DNA from: Triparma columacea
Taxonomy: Eukaryota > Sar > Bolidophyceae > Parmales > Triparmaceae
DNA length: 31,257 nucleotides
Assembly (NCBI GenBank): GCA_030267965.1
Contig: BRYA01000417.1
Location: 41,672 to 72,928 of the forward strand
Direction of reading: 5' to 3'
Shown piece by piece: positions 20,583-29,253 of this stretch (its first letter is position 1; each line of letters starts with the position of its first letter). A program made the translations under genes and the position numbers. The notes below the pieces were generated by a model. It did no database searches. It was given only the letters and a program-made list of their open reading frames with translations, and was not told the origin of the DNA.

Positions 20583-21412
20583 ATGTCAAGCCGCACTGTA
20601 CAGCAGGTTCAACTATCTGGTAGTGGTTACAGAAAGAATCCTGAGGCCTTGGATCCTGCACGGTCTCTTTGGGAGAGGGAAGACCGCGAAGAAGTCAAGA
20701 GATTGGTTGCTCTCTACCCCACCCTTTGCAAGCGAGCAACTGAGGGTAAGGTCACTTACGGTCCTCAGACGGGTAGGCCCAAGTGCAAGGTTCAAAATGC
20801 TACCGACGTGCACGAGAAGTACGACGCTCTCATGACGGACCTTGAGAAAGTAGATGATGCTTCATTGAGCCTCGAACAGGTGAGTTTCTGATAAAAAGGG
20901 TTGGGGAGTACACAGGCATATTATTAATCCCCTTCTGTGGGTCGTCTCGCTCCTTTCCGCAGCTTAAAATTGTTCGGGACTGGAAAATGGTCCGCAACCG
21001 AGTGAGGCCGATTTGGCTCCAAGTGAATGATAATGATGACGACAACGTCCAAGAAGTAACAGCAGAGGCGTTTAAAGTTTGTGAGGAGGGAGATTGGGAG
21101 GAAGCATTAAGGATAATTGACGCTGACCTGTACGGCGTCGGCCCAGCCACCGCCTCCATGATCCTCTGCCTTCGTTACCCTTCCATCCCTCCTTACAGTG
21201 AGGAGGCTCTTCGAGTGGCGGGGATCTTCCCCATCAAGTACACTCTCTTTGCGGTTGCAACCTTCGTCAAGATAATGTCTCAAAAAGCGGAGGCCATTGG
21301 TTGCACTCCCCGGGACCTCGAGAAGGCTATCTGGGCTGCCACTTACGAGAGCTCCTTTGGTGTCGACCGTAACGATGCCCCCGCCCCCAAGAGCAAAAAG
21401 CGTCGCATGTAA
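20583..21412 (+). CDS. Helix-hairpin-helix (HhH-GPD-like) protein, 2 exons
   Basis: Exons 20583-20879 and 20963-21412 join in phase 0 to 248 residues. The start is the ATG of MSSRTVQQV; an ORF ATG 39 nt upstream lies in the C/T-rich leader and gives an unlikely N-terminus. A HhH motif LYGVGPATASMIL is at about 155-167, after a helical region with KLVALYPTL-type and EEGDWEEALRIID segments, and before PYSEEALRVAG and KYTLFAVATFVKIM. The C-terminus KSKKRRM is basic and could be a nuclear signal. Conserved uncharacterised proteins of this type with GVGPATAS occur in fungi and plants; they look like relatives of base-excision DNA glycosylases without an evident catalytic Lys/Asp pair. Function is unknown, DNA binding is plausible. 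An AATAAA lies 26 nt after the stop codon. Confidence 0.75.
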
Positions 21413-21487
21413 AACTTAGCTCCTTTGCATTATTTGAAATAAAAACAGTGACTTGACTTACTTGGTAGTTTTGTAACTTACCTTTTG

Positions 21488-23313
21488 TCACCACAAACGA
21501 TCTCTGTTGCTCTGCCATATGGCGTAAGCATGACTTGTAAACGGTGCCCCCCTTCTTATCCTGTCCAGCTGACTGTACTTATGAAAGTCTGCTGCGCTCA
21601 GCTTGAACTTCTTCTGTTGATACCTGCTCTCCCCCCTGATTTGGTACAGCATTGCCAGCTCCCCGTCGCATTTGATTCCTTTGCAGGACGCGGTTTCGGC
21701 TCCCTTTATTTTCCCCAAGTGCATCAGCGCCTCAGCCCTGGCGCACCATACGGCCCCGCTCCTCCTCCCCTCAGAGAGCTTCACCATATAGCTTGTGTCC
21801 TCCAGCACTCCCCTCCACCTCCCCAGTTGTCTCTTTGCGTCACACCTTAGTGACCACGCTGGGATACTGGCGGGGTTGAGCCTCAGCAGCTTTGTGCAGC
21901 ACCTGATGACTCCTAGCCAGTCCCTCGTCCCCCTCTTGGCACAAGCCAGCCAAAACAGGGCCTCGGAAGATTTCGGGTCCAAGTTGTGAGCCACTTCACA
22001 GTCCTTCTCGGCAATCGCAAAGTCATTCAATCCCAGGCAGGAAGCCCCTCTATGCGAGTAAAACTTGGCTTTCTGCATCCCACCTCCCAGCGCTTCATCG
22101 CAGGCGCTTCGCGCCTCTTCAAAGTTCTGTTTTTCCAGCAGGACGACAATTTTCCTCAGCATCAGGGCCTCCAGCTCGGCGCTCGACGGCTCAGTTCCAG
22201 GAGTTGTGGGGGTATGGGGCGTGGGGGCGTTTGGGGCGATCTCTTTCCTTTCTTTCTTTGCAAGCTCTAATGCTTCATTTAGGTTCTTAAGGCTCAGATC
22301 AAACTGCGACGGGGACGAGCGGGTTAGTCAAGTCAGCAGCATCCGTTTTGCTTCAACCTCACATCCCAATCTTCGCTCCCCCCCACCTTCCCCCTTCCTC
22401 CTCACCTCCTTGGCCCTCCTGAACTTATCGGCGCTCTTCACCCTGTCGGAGATTCTCGGCGTAGACTTTATTTTCTTTCTCCTCCAGCTCTGCCACGACG
22501 GGTCCATATTCGCGTCGTGAATCTTATGCCCCAGGGTTTTCTGGGATGGATGTGTCGTGGACAGGTATACTGGGGAGCTGATTGGTCTTGGAATCGTCTT
22601 GTTTAAGGTAGCCTCAGGCGTTTCTGCTTTCGCTGCCGCTGCTACTCCCCGGGACGGGTGGGCCGAGGATGGTCGCGAAGATCGCACATGCGTATGTGCC
22701 GAAGCTGGACGCGACGACGCTGTCTCTGTCCCAGTCCTCATCCTGGAGGTCACCTTTGCCGAAAGAGGTCTGGCACTCCTCGTACCAGGAGCTGACATGG
22801 GTCTCACTACGACCTTCTTCGGTTTCTCCATCGCGACCCGCTTGTTTGTGTATGCCCTGTGCTGTTTCACTCTCTCTCTGGGTACTTCTGGGATTTCCAG
22901 TTGATGTATTTTGATTGGACACGCTGAAAGAGGCCTTTTTTTCTGATCTCAAGGGAGAGAAGGGCGTTGTTAGCACGCTGACCCCCTCTCTCCTCTCTCC
23001 TCTCCCATCCCCCCCTCACCCCACCCCCTCTCACCTCTGTTTGCTTGTTTCTGACATAGGAGTCAAAGGTGAGCGTTGTCCTTATTTCTGCAGCATCTAC
23101 CGCCACAACAGAACTTGTTTTCGTCGGAGAAACAAGGGAAACGGCGCCAAAAGCTTCACTTCCGGATTGGTTGGGAGATGTTCCTCTCGGGAGTTGGGTT
23201 GAGGAAGAAGGAATGGAGTTGTTTTGGGACGCTTGGGAGTATATTGTTGCCTGGCTTAATGTTGTTGATAAATCTATGACAACCCGAGACGGGGATGCCG
23301 GCCGTGACGACAT
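21488..23313 (-). CDS. TPR protein with Arg-Pro-Ser-Ala-rich N-terminal half, 3 exons
   Basis: Exons 23313-23035, 22942-22406 and 22303-21488 join in phase 0 to 543 residues. The acceptor at 22943 was chosen because neighbouring AGs lead to a stop codon. Residues 1-290 are low-complexity and basic with repeated RPxSA-like motifs (VRPMSAPG, ARPLSAK, SRPASAH, SRPSSAHP). The C-terminal 240 residues contain four to six TPR-like helix pairs (EEARSACDEALGGG, KFYSHRGASCLGLNDFAIAEKDCEVAHNLDP, WSLRCDAKRQLGRW, YQIRGESRYQQKKFKLSAADF). TPRs form protein-binding superhelices, often for chaperones or large complexes. RPxSA repeats are frequent in proteins bound to microtubules or cilia, which is only suggestive. 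Divergent from the Cys-rich gene, convergent with the HhH gene with 75 nt between stops. Confidence 0.78.
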
Positions 23314-23566
23314 CCTTTTTCTTGTCTTCTTTTTTCTTCAACTAACTCTCCCCTCCCTTCCAAGATGAAGGTTCTTTTGCATTTGTTCTGTTTGTGAGCG
23401 ATAAAGCGCACCGAACCGAGGAGGTTTTAAGCCCGCGGCTTGGGATAGCATCGTTGATAGATCTACGAAAAATACGAGAGGTAACGACGGACCCAGCCTT
23501 GCCCATTCTCCCCCTGTCAGAAGCTGGTGATAGGCGAATTGTGATCAATTAATTCTTTTCTTTTTC

Positions 23567-24233
23567 ATGACTCTTCAAATAGGCACTATGCCCCCTCTCT
23601 GGGGCGGATACGAAACGTGGAGCTGCAAGGTCAATATGACTAACCCTGCAGACAGTCTAGAACATCCAGAGTGGAATTTTGATTACTACTTTGACCAACC
23701 CAACACGAGGGAGTTATATGTTCACAGGGCAGGGCAGGGTGACGAAGTGTGCAAGAAGATCGCTGCCGATGCGGAGGAGGTGAGAGAATCGGATCCCGAC
23801 CTGGGATAATGTTCGTCCGCCATTTTGCTCCTCCCCCCCACAACCCCTCTCACCTTTATGTCTCCTCCTCCCTCCTCCAAAATAGTGTTGGGTGCTTACT
23901 GTCGACGGAAAGGCTTACATCTCTAATATGGATACTGGGGAATGCTGTCATCAGCATGGGTGGATGATCAGGGACGATTGGCTGACGAGCTGTGGGGCAA
24001 CATACAATGACACTATAACGGAGGTCAACGGGGAGGCTGTCGATCTGTGGCAGTGCAGTGGGAATTACCTGAACAACTACGTGGATACGGTGGACGGGAA
24101 CGAGCCGGTTCGCTTTTTTGAGCACAAGGGGGATCTCCTGAAGCAGTGGGACTTCGTTCGTGAGACATTCAAGGTCGACGAGATTGACGAGTCCTTATTC
24201 GAAATCCCTTCAGATTGCCCCAAGAGGTGCTAA
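23567..24233 (+). CDS. Cys-rich protein of unknown function, 2 exons
   Basis: Exons 23567-23779 and 23886-24233 join in phase 0 to 186 residues. Seen: LWGGYETWSCKVN near the start, EWNFDYYFDQP, a CWVLTVDGKAYISNM segment at the splice junction, GECCHQHGWMIRDDW, DLWQCSGNYLNNYVD, and an ending FEIPSDCPKRC. Nine cysteines, several in pairs, and the final DCP-x-x-C suggest a disulphide-bonded protein of the secretory pathway, yet this model has no signal peptide. The 5' end may therefore be incomplete: the sequence before ATG 23567 looks like a splice acceptor (T-rich, then CAAATAG), and a short exon beginning at ATG 23365 (MKVLLHLFC) exists upstream, but I found no donor of good consensus giving the right frame. 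The second in-frame ATG (23588, MPPLWGG) is also possible. No family recognised. Confidence 0.65.
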
Positions 24234-24302
24234 TCAATGTAAAGGAGGAAAACTTCATTATTGCAAACAAAACAAAGTCCGGCGAGATTCACCTCGCTTA
24301 GC

Positions 24303-25379
24303 TTAAGTCCTCCTCCTCTTCCCTCCCCCCCCCCCCCTCCCTTTCTCCTCCTCCTCCCCCCCCCCCTCCCCCTCCCCCCCTTCCATGTCATATCCCCACT
24401 CCTCCCTGAAAGCCCTCTTTTCTGCCTCCTTCTCCCTTTCCAACTCCTTCTCGAGCGCCTCACTCTCCTCCCTCTTCTCATTGGCCATTGCGACCCTCAG
24501 GGTCTTCGTCCTCTTCCCTGCGTGCCCCCCGATATCCTGCCTCTCGAGATGAATCTTCGCTACGGTCTCCCCGAACATGTTGGTCGACTTGTTCTTGGTT
24601 TTCTTCTTGATGAGCTGCTGGGGTTGCTTGAGGCTGGCCTTCCACATGTCGGAGGTGGCGTACTGCGTCCTCCTCATGGTGAGGTCCATGTCTGGCCCAG
24701 AGTTGGTGAGGAGGGGCACGGGGGTGTCCCCGCCGTTGGGGTTCCTCTTGAGCTTGACGTAGTAAGTCCTAAAGTAAATCTTCCCCTCAATCTCCGTCAC
24801 TACAATCACGTGGTCCAACCCCTTGAGGTTCAGGGACTCGACGGGATCCCCGCGGAACCAGTCGAGGAGGAGGTTCTGCAGCTTCTTGTAGGCCCCCTCG
24901 GCGGACCACTTGTCCCCAACAAACAGAAACATGGGCTTGGAGCCCACCCTCTTCTTGGGGGCCCCCTTGAAGAAGTTAAGGGACTTGTAGTTCTCTACCC
25001 CGAGCTCAATGGCATCAAGGAGCTGATTGTCGAAGGTCCTCCCCAAAATTAGGTTGTTTGGCCTCTTCTTGTTGTGGCTGGCGAGAGCAAACACGCTTGT
25101 ATCATTCTTGGTACAGAGGAATTCGATAGAGGAAGCGTCCTGAAAAACATTTATCTCGTTCTTCTTGGTGAGAAGCTTTGCGTCAGGCGCCTTCATCGCC
25201 CGCAAATCCCGCAAACAAGTTGCCATAACCTCATTACACCGAGTCCCCTTGAGCAGCAGTGCACTTTTTGCTCCTTCATGGATCTGCGCCTCAACAGATT
25301 TTAGGTACCTAGCGACTGAGGCCTTAGGTTGTTTCTCTGTCGGTAGTCTTTTCTGCGCTGCTTTTCCTGTTGGGGCCAT
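24303..25379 (-). CDS. RPF2: Ribosome biogenesis factor RPF2 (Brix domain)
   Basis: A single-exon ORF of 358 residues. Seen: conserved N-terminal LLLKGTRCNEVMATCLRDLRAMKAPDAKLLTKKN, then FQDASSIEFLCTKNDTSVFALASHNKKRPNNLILGRTFD, SKPMFLFVGDKW, LKGLDHVIVVTEI, IYFRTYYVKLKR and the DMDLTMRRTQ segment. This is the Brix domain of RPF2, spanning about 30-245. In yeast and humans RPF2 with RRS1 brings the 5S RNP (5S rRNA, uL18, uL5) into the pre-60S particle in the nucleolus. The C-terminus is a charged helix (EREKEAEKRAFREEW) and a Gly/Glu then Gly/Lys/Arg tail with low complexity ending KRRRT. Length is slightly above the yeast protein because of this tail. The stop lies 69 nt from the stop of the convergent Cys-rich gene. 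Confidence 0.93.
   Translation of the reverse strand: MAPTGKAAQKRLPTEKQPKASVARYLKSVEAQIHEGAKSALLLKGTRCNEVMATCLRDLRAMKAPDAKLLTKKNEINVFQDASSIEFLCTKNDTSVFALASHNKKRPNNLILGRTFDNQLLDAIELGVENYKSLNFFKGAPKKRVGSKPMFLFVGDKWSAEGAYKKLQNLLLDWFRGDPVESLNLKGLDHVIVVTEIEGKIYFRTYYVKLKRNPNGGDTPVPLLTNSGPDMDLTMRRTQYATSDMWKASLKQPQQLIKKKTKNKSTNMFGETVAKIHLERQDIGGHAGKRTKTLRVAMANEKREESEALEKELEREKEAEKRAFREEWGYDMEGGEGEGGGEEEEKGRGGGGGKRRRT
24330..24380. repeat. C/T homopolymer-rich low-complexity tract in the RPF2 3' coding end
   Basis: The plus strand has successive runs of 8-12 C separated by TCC and TTTCTCC. It encodes the Gly/Glu/Lys-rich C-terminal tail of RPF2 on the minus strand and is likely prone to length change. 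Confidence 0.75.
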
Positions 25380-25902
25380 TTTTTATAGAAAAGCGCGAAT
25401 TCCTACACTATTGACAGGAATCAGGAGGGTTAGTGTGGTGTGATTGACAAAGAACAAGGGAGAGGGATGGTGAGACCCTCAAGGATGCGTCATTGCGGCG
25501 TCAATAGCGGTTCTCTGCCCGATAGCAACCACAATATTACACTAATAATATCGGAAATAGGGCCCAAAGTAGCATCATCTCGTCTATAAGACGGTAATAA
25601 GACGGGTGAAAAACCCACGAATACTCGACCTCGATTGAAGGGGAAATAACTTGAACTTGGACGTGAATAGGAAATTAAAAACATCGCTAGGACAAATAAC
25701 AACTGGTCAAAGCCTTAACAAGGGTTATTATTGACATTGTTGTCCCGCCTTACCTTCTTCTTGCTGCTATTGTGTAAAAATTTCTTGGGGAATCTCTTGG
25801 TTGGAAGTGGGGAGCCAAAATTTCAGATCACTAGCTAACACGTTTCTGCGACATTGTCGCGCCAAAACTCCTGTGACGCCCTAAATAGTCCAATAAATCA
25901 CA
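25380..25902. other. Divergent intergenic interval (RPF2 / glycosyltransferase-like gene)
   Basis: These 523 nt contain no convincing gene. I checked for tRNA signatures (T-loop GGTTCNANNCC with matching acceptor stem) and saw none. A short imperfect inverted segment around TCGTCTATAAGACGG (25578-25592) is the only visible structure. Promoters for both flanking genes presumably lie here. Confidence 0.45.
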
Positions 25903-27419
25903 ATGAATACTGCGAGAACTTCCATAACCATCTTTCTTTTCTTCATTTTTGTTTTTGCTTCGCACAAGGTGTTGGTTTGGCCCTGGGAGAGGGACGCAGC
26001 CGCTGACGAGCATGAGCAGCCATCATTTTTCGACAAGCCAGTGCAGAAGCGCCCCCTCGACTCGAGGACACAGCTACTTACAACAATAGTAAAATCACTA
26101 AATGACGTGACTGTACCTGTTTGGCGGGCACTGCAAGAATCTTGCATGTCCAGGCCCACTGTGGTGAGCATCCTGTACGCGGGTGGGACACCATCGATTG
26201 TGAGGGAGCACATGCTCGAGGATTATTGCTCTGACGTGATAATGTACCACCAGTGGGAGGTTGAGGGGAGTGAGGAGGTGAGATGGCGGGGGAAAAAAAA
26301 GGAAGCAGTGTCAAAGAGGAGGAGCGCACAAGGTACCATGTATTGTTCGGAAACACACCCCTTTTCGCACCTTGCTTGCTCGCTCACCGCCCTTGCTTCA
26401 TTCGTCGCAGTTCAAGAAAATTGAGGCGCACTTGAGGGAGTCAAGAATAGATAGGCTGGCCTTCCTTCGGAGTTGGCAGAAGAACAAGCTTGCGGAGCAG
26501 GTGGAAATGGTGAAGTCGCTGGACGCCGTCGTGGTCATCGACCTTGATTTGCTCTCTCTCCCCTCAGAGGAAGCCCTCTCGACTGCCATAACCACCGTCA
26601 ACACACCCGACAAGGAGTCGGTGGTCTGCGCGAATGGGTACGAAAAATGGCTATTCACCCGCCACTACTACGACACCTTCGCCCTAATCTTTGAGGACGG
26701 GACTTGGGGCTGGCCGATGCTCACCTCCATCAAGTCCATAATATTTTTTCTCCAGCACGATTTTCACAAGAAGATCAGAGCTAGCAACGGAAACTTTGCT
26801 GTGCAGTCCTGCTTCGGGGGTCTGGCCGTGTACGAACCCTCGCAATTCTTCCACCCAACCTGCAACTACCGCATCTCGGACCCTTCCCCAGAGGTCGCCT
26901 CCACAATAAAAATGTACAGCAATAGTAACGGTGAGGCGTGCGAACACGTCGTCCTGCACATGTGCCTTAGGGAAGATTCTAAGGAAAACGGGAGCGACCC
27001 TACCTTCAAGATAGGTGAGAGTGGACTAGCATTGAAAATAGCACGACAATTGATTCCAAACACTAACGCAACGCCGCAATCCTTCTGCTCTCTTCGCAGC
27101 AATCCAGCCGGACCTCATGCTAGCGAGGGATGCGGACATCGGAGGTTGGAATAACCCAACCCTCATCTACTTCATCATCTTCAGCTTCACGACCGTTCTC
27201 GTTGTGTGGAAACTCAGCACCACCACGAGCGGAGGCATCAAGAAGCTCCTGGTAAATGCCATCAAATACCTTAAATTTAAGGTCGGCCACCGCCTGAAAA
27301 GGAGCCCAGAAAGGAGCAGGAAGGGGAGCGATCCAGAACAATTCGTCTCAGAAATCCAAGGTCTCAAACGGTTTCATGTGACGAAGTCAATGCCCGATCT
27401 AGCAAAGGGTTGGGCGTGA
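25903..27419 (+). CDS. Glycosyltransferase-like type II membrane protein, 3 exons
   Basis: Exons 25903-26277, 26411-27014 and 27100-27419 join in frame to 432 residues. The N-terminus has a signal-anchor helix (SITIFLFFIFVFASHKVLVW). The lumenal part contains TVVSILYAGGTPSIVREHMLEDYC, RIDRLAFLRSWQKNKLAEQV, and VVVIDLDLL with a D-x-D motif at 169-171, followed by VVCANGYEKW, YYDTFALIFEDG and SCFGGLAVYEPSQF. This arrangement (small N-terminal Rossmann-like part, DxD, NG-x-x and YDT segment) is what fungal and protist GT69-like or related alpha-mannosyl or xylosyltransferases show, so a Golgi enzyme is a reasonable inference, not a proof. A second hydrophobic helix occurs near the C-terminus at about 347-364 (LIYFIIFSFTTVLVVW), followed by a basic 65-residue tail, unusual for a Golgi transferase. 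Donor sugar and acceptor cannot be predicted. Confidence 0.65.
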
Positions 27420-27606
27420 AAGAGGTGTCTTGAAATAATAATGCTATGTTTTTGTTGTCCCAGTAGTGCATTCTCGAAGTTCTTTACTATTGTATTGGTG
27501 ATCCTTCGATGCAATTTTCATAACTTCACTGCTTCCAGCAAATCTTCGTTCTTTCATTCTTGCGCGTTTTTTCAATTGTGTACTACTAGTTTCCCCATCA
27601 ACCCCC

Positions 27607-29061
27607 CTAATTACTAACTAAACATCGTTGCCTGGGTTGCAGTGGAGCAACTTTATGTGCAATTGCGAGCTTGCTCATTTTCACAATATCCTCCTCGCTA
27701 ACACTCAGCCCCTCGGAGCTGCGGGACAGGTCTCTGCTCGTGTCGATATCAGTCGAGTCTTCCGTGTCGACGTCGTCCTGCCCCAACTTGCCCACCAGCT
27801 TACTTTTCGAGACCGACGCTGAGGTGCCGGCGGTGACACTCCTCGCCTTCTCCTTGTCGCCCTTCTCTGCCACCAAGGACGCAACTTGCTCAAAGAACCT
27901 CTCGAAGTGGTCTTTCTCCTTCAGCACGTAGGGGTAGATGACCCTCCTATCTTTCATGGTGTATTCGACCTGAATCTTCATCCTGCGACCAAAGGGAAGG
28001 AGATGTGAGGTGTGAGGTGTGAGGTGAGGAGCCAACGAAGGAGCGCTTGAGGTACTTATATAGGACGATAATTTAGTCGTTGCTTCGCTGCTTGCCGTGT
28101 CGCTACAGTTCTTACCTCGCCTCCTGCCTCTTGATCCACCTGACTGCGTTTTTCTTTTGGTGAGAAATGCGCTCCTTGGCCTTTGCGAACACCTTCTCCA
28201 AGTGCTGGAGCTCCGCATTATGTGCCCCTCTCCTCCCCATGCCCCCCTCCGGCGAGAACACCGGCGCCGTGTTGAAGAGCCTCGACTGCTTCTCCTTGCT
28301 CTTCCAGTTTCCCTTGGCCTCCACATAGCCCCCCCCCCCGCCCCGACTCTTTTTCCCGAGGATAGCGGCCTTCTGGCTTTCGTAGTCGTTCACCATCTGC
28401 TGCTCATACACGGCCCACTCGGCGTCGACCCGGGCCAGTTGCAGCCCGAAGGCATTGTCTAAATTGAAGGTCTCATATTTTCCATAGTTGATGAACGCAT
28501 CCAACTGAAGCCGCTCTTCCTCGGCCTCGAACGCTTCCTGTAGCCCCCCCTCTCGCCCCCCCCCCACCCCCGCAGCCCTTTTGGACCTGTCGTTGTAAGC
28601 CACCCCTGCTGCAGCGAAGCTCTCCTGGAACATCTGCTGCCTCTCCTCTGCCTGCTCCTCAAACAGCTTCTTCCACCTCGCCTGGTTCGACGCGGACTGT
28701 AGTGCGCAGTGTTTGTGAGTCTCCGCACAGAGGCCGTTCATGACCTTCCTTTCTATGTTCTCCACAAAATCGTGTCTCCCCTGGGCAACGGCAGCCTCCT
28801 CTCGCTGCATTATGTCCATGAGGGAGGACGAGAATTTGGACTCTATTGGGTTGGCCTCAATGTCGAGGTCTAGTTTTAGCCGCTTCCTGCGGTGGTGCGC
28901 CTGGGGGGGGGGGGGGGGGATAAAAATTGAGGTAAAGTTAGACCATATCCAGCGTGAGACAGATCATGATCCTGCCATTTTGGGTCCTCACGACGCACCT
29001 TCAGCAATTTCGCACGCGAGGTAACGTCATCTCGGAACACATTGTGCGAATATTTAGACAT
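27607..29061 (-). CDS. Coiled-coil protein of unknown function, 3 exons, 407 residues
   Basis: Exons 29061-28999, 28900-28116 and 27982-27607 join with matching phases. After 21 residues encoded by exon 1 comes a basic patch (AHHRRKRLKLD), then predicted long helices: MQREEAAVAQGRHDFVENIERKVMNG, QARWKKLFEEQAEERQQMFQESF, FEAEEERLQLDAF, DAEWAVYEQQMVNDYESQKAA, and LEKVFAKAKERISHQKKNAVRWIKRQEAR. A compact segment IQVEYTMKDRRVIYPYVLKEKDHFERFFEQVASL and a Ser/Asp-rich acidic tail follow. I do not recognise the family; a cytoskeletal or axonemal helical protein would fit but is a guess. The start could also be the ATG at 29205, which would add 48 residues including a strongly hydrophobic stretch; I prefer 29061 because the rest is soluble and helical. 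Confidence 0.65.
28901..28998 (-). other. Intron 1 of the 407-residue coiled-coil gene, with C-run acceptor
   Basis: The donor is GTGCGT after codon 21. On the coding strand the acceptor is a run of 17 C directly followed by AG. The exon that follows resumes in phase 0. Confidence 0.7.
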
Positions 29062-29253
29062 ATTCACCCAACTGCGGTCACTCGGAAGCAGAAACCGAGC
29101 ACAAACAGAGGCGAAAAAAATCATCCAACAGAGAAGAAAGAAGAAAAGGAGGGGCGCTTGAAGAAGGAAAAAATTTGGAAGTAAGTGGCGAAACAAATCG
29201 ATCATTCGCCGTCCAAGTTTTTTTAAAACAAACAAATTGGCGTTATTCTCTTT

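Noticed and set aside
24261..25052. Plus-strand 263-residue ORF
   Set aside because: It is antisense to RPF2, which has clear Brix-domain conservation.
25380..25902. Possible tRNA gene or small ORF between RPF2 and the glycosyltransferase-like gene
   Set aside because: No T-loop consensus with a matching acceptor stem, and no ORF with coding character.
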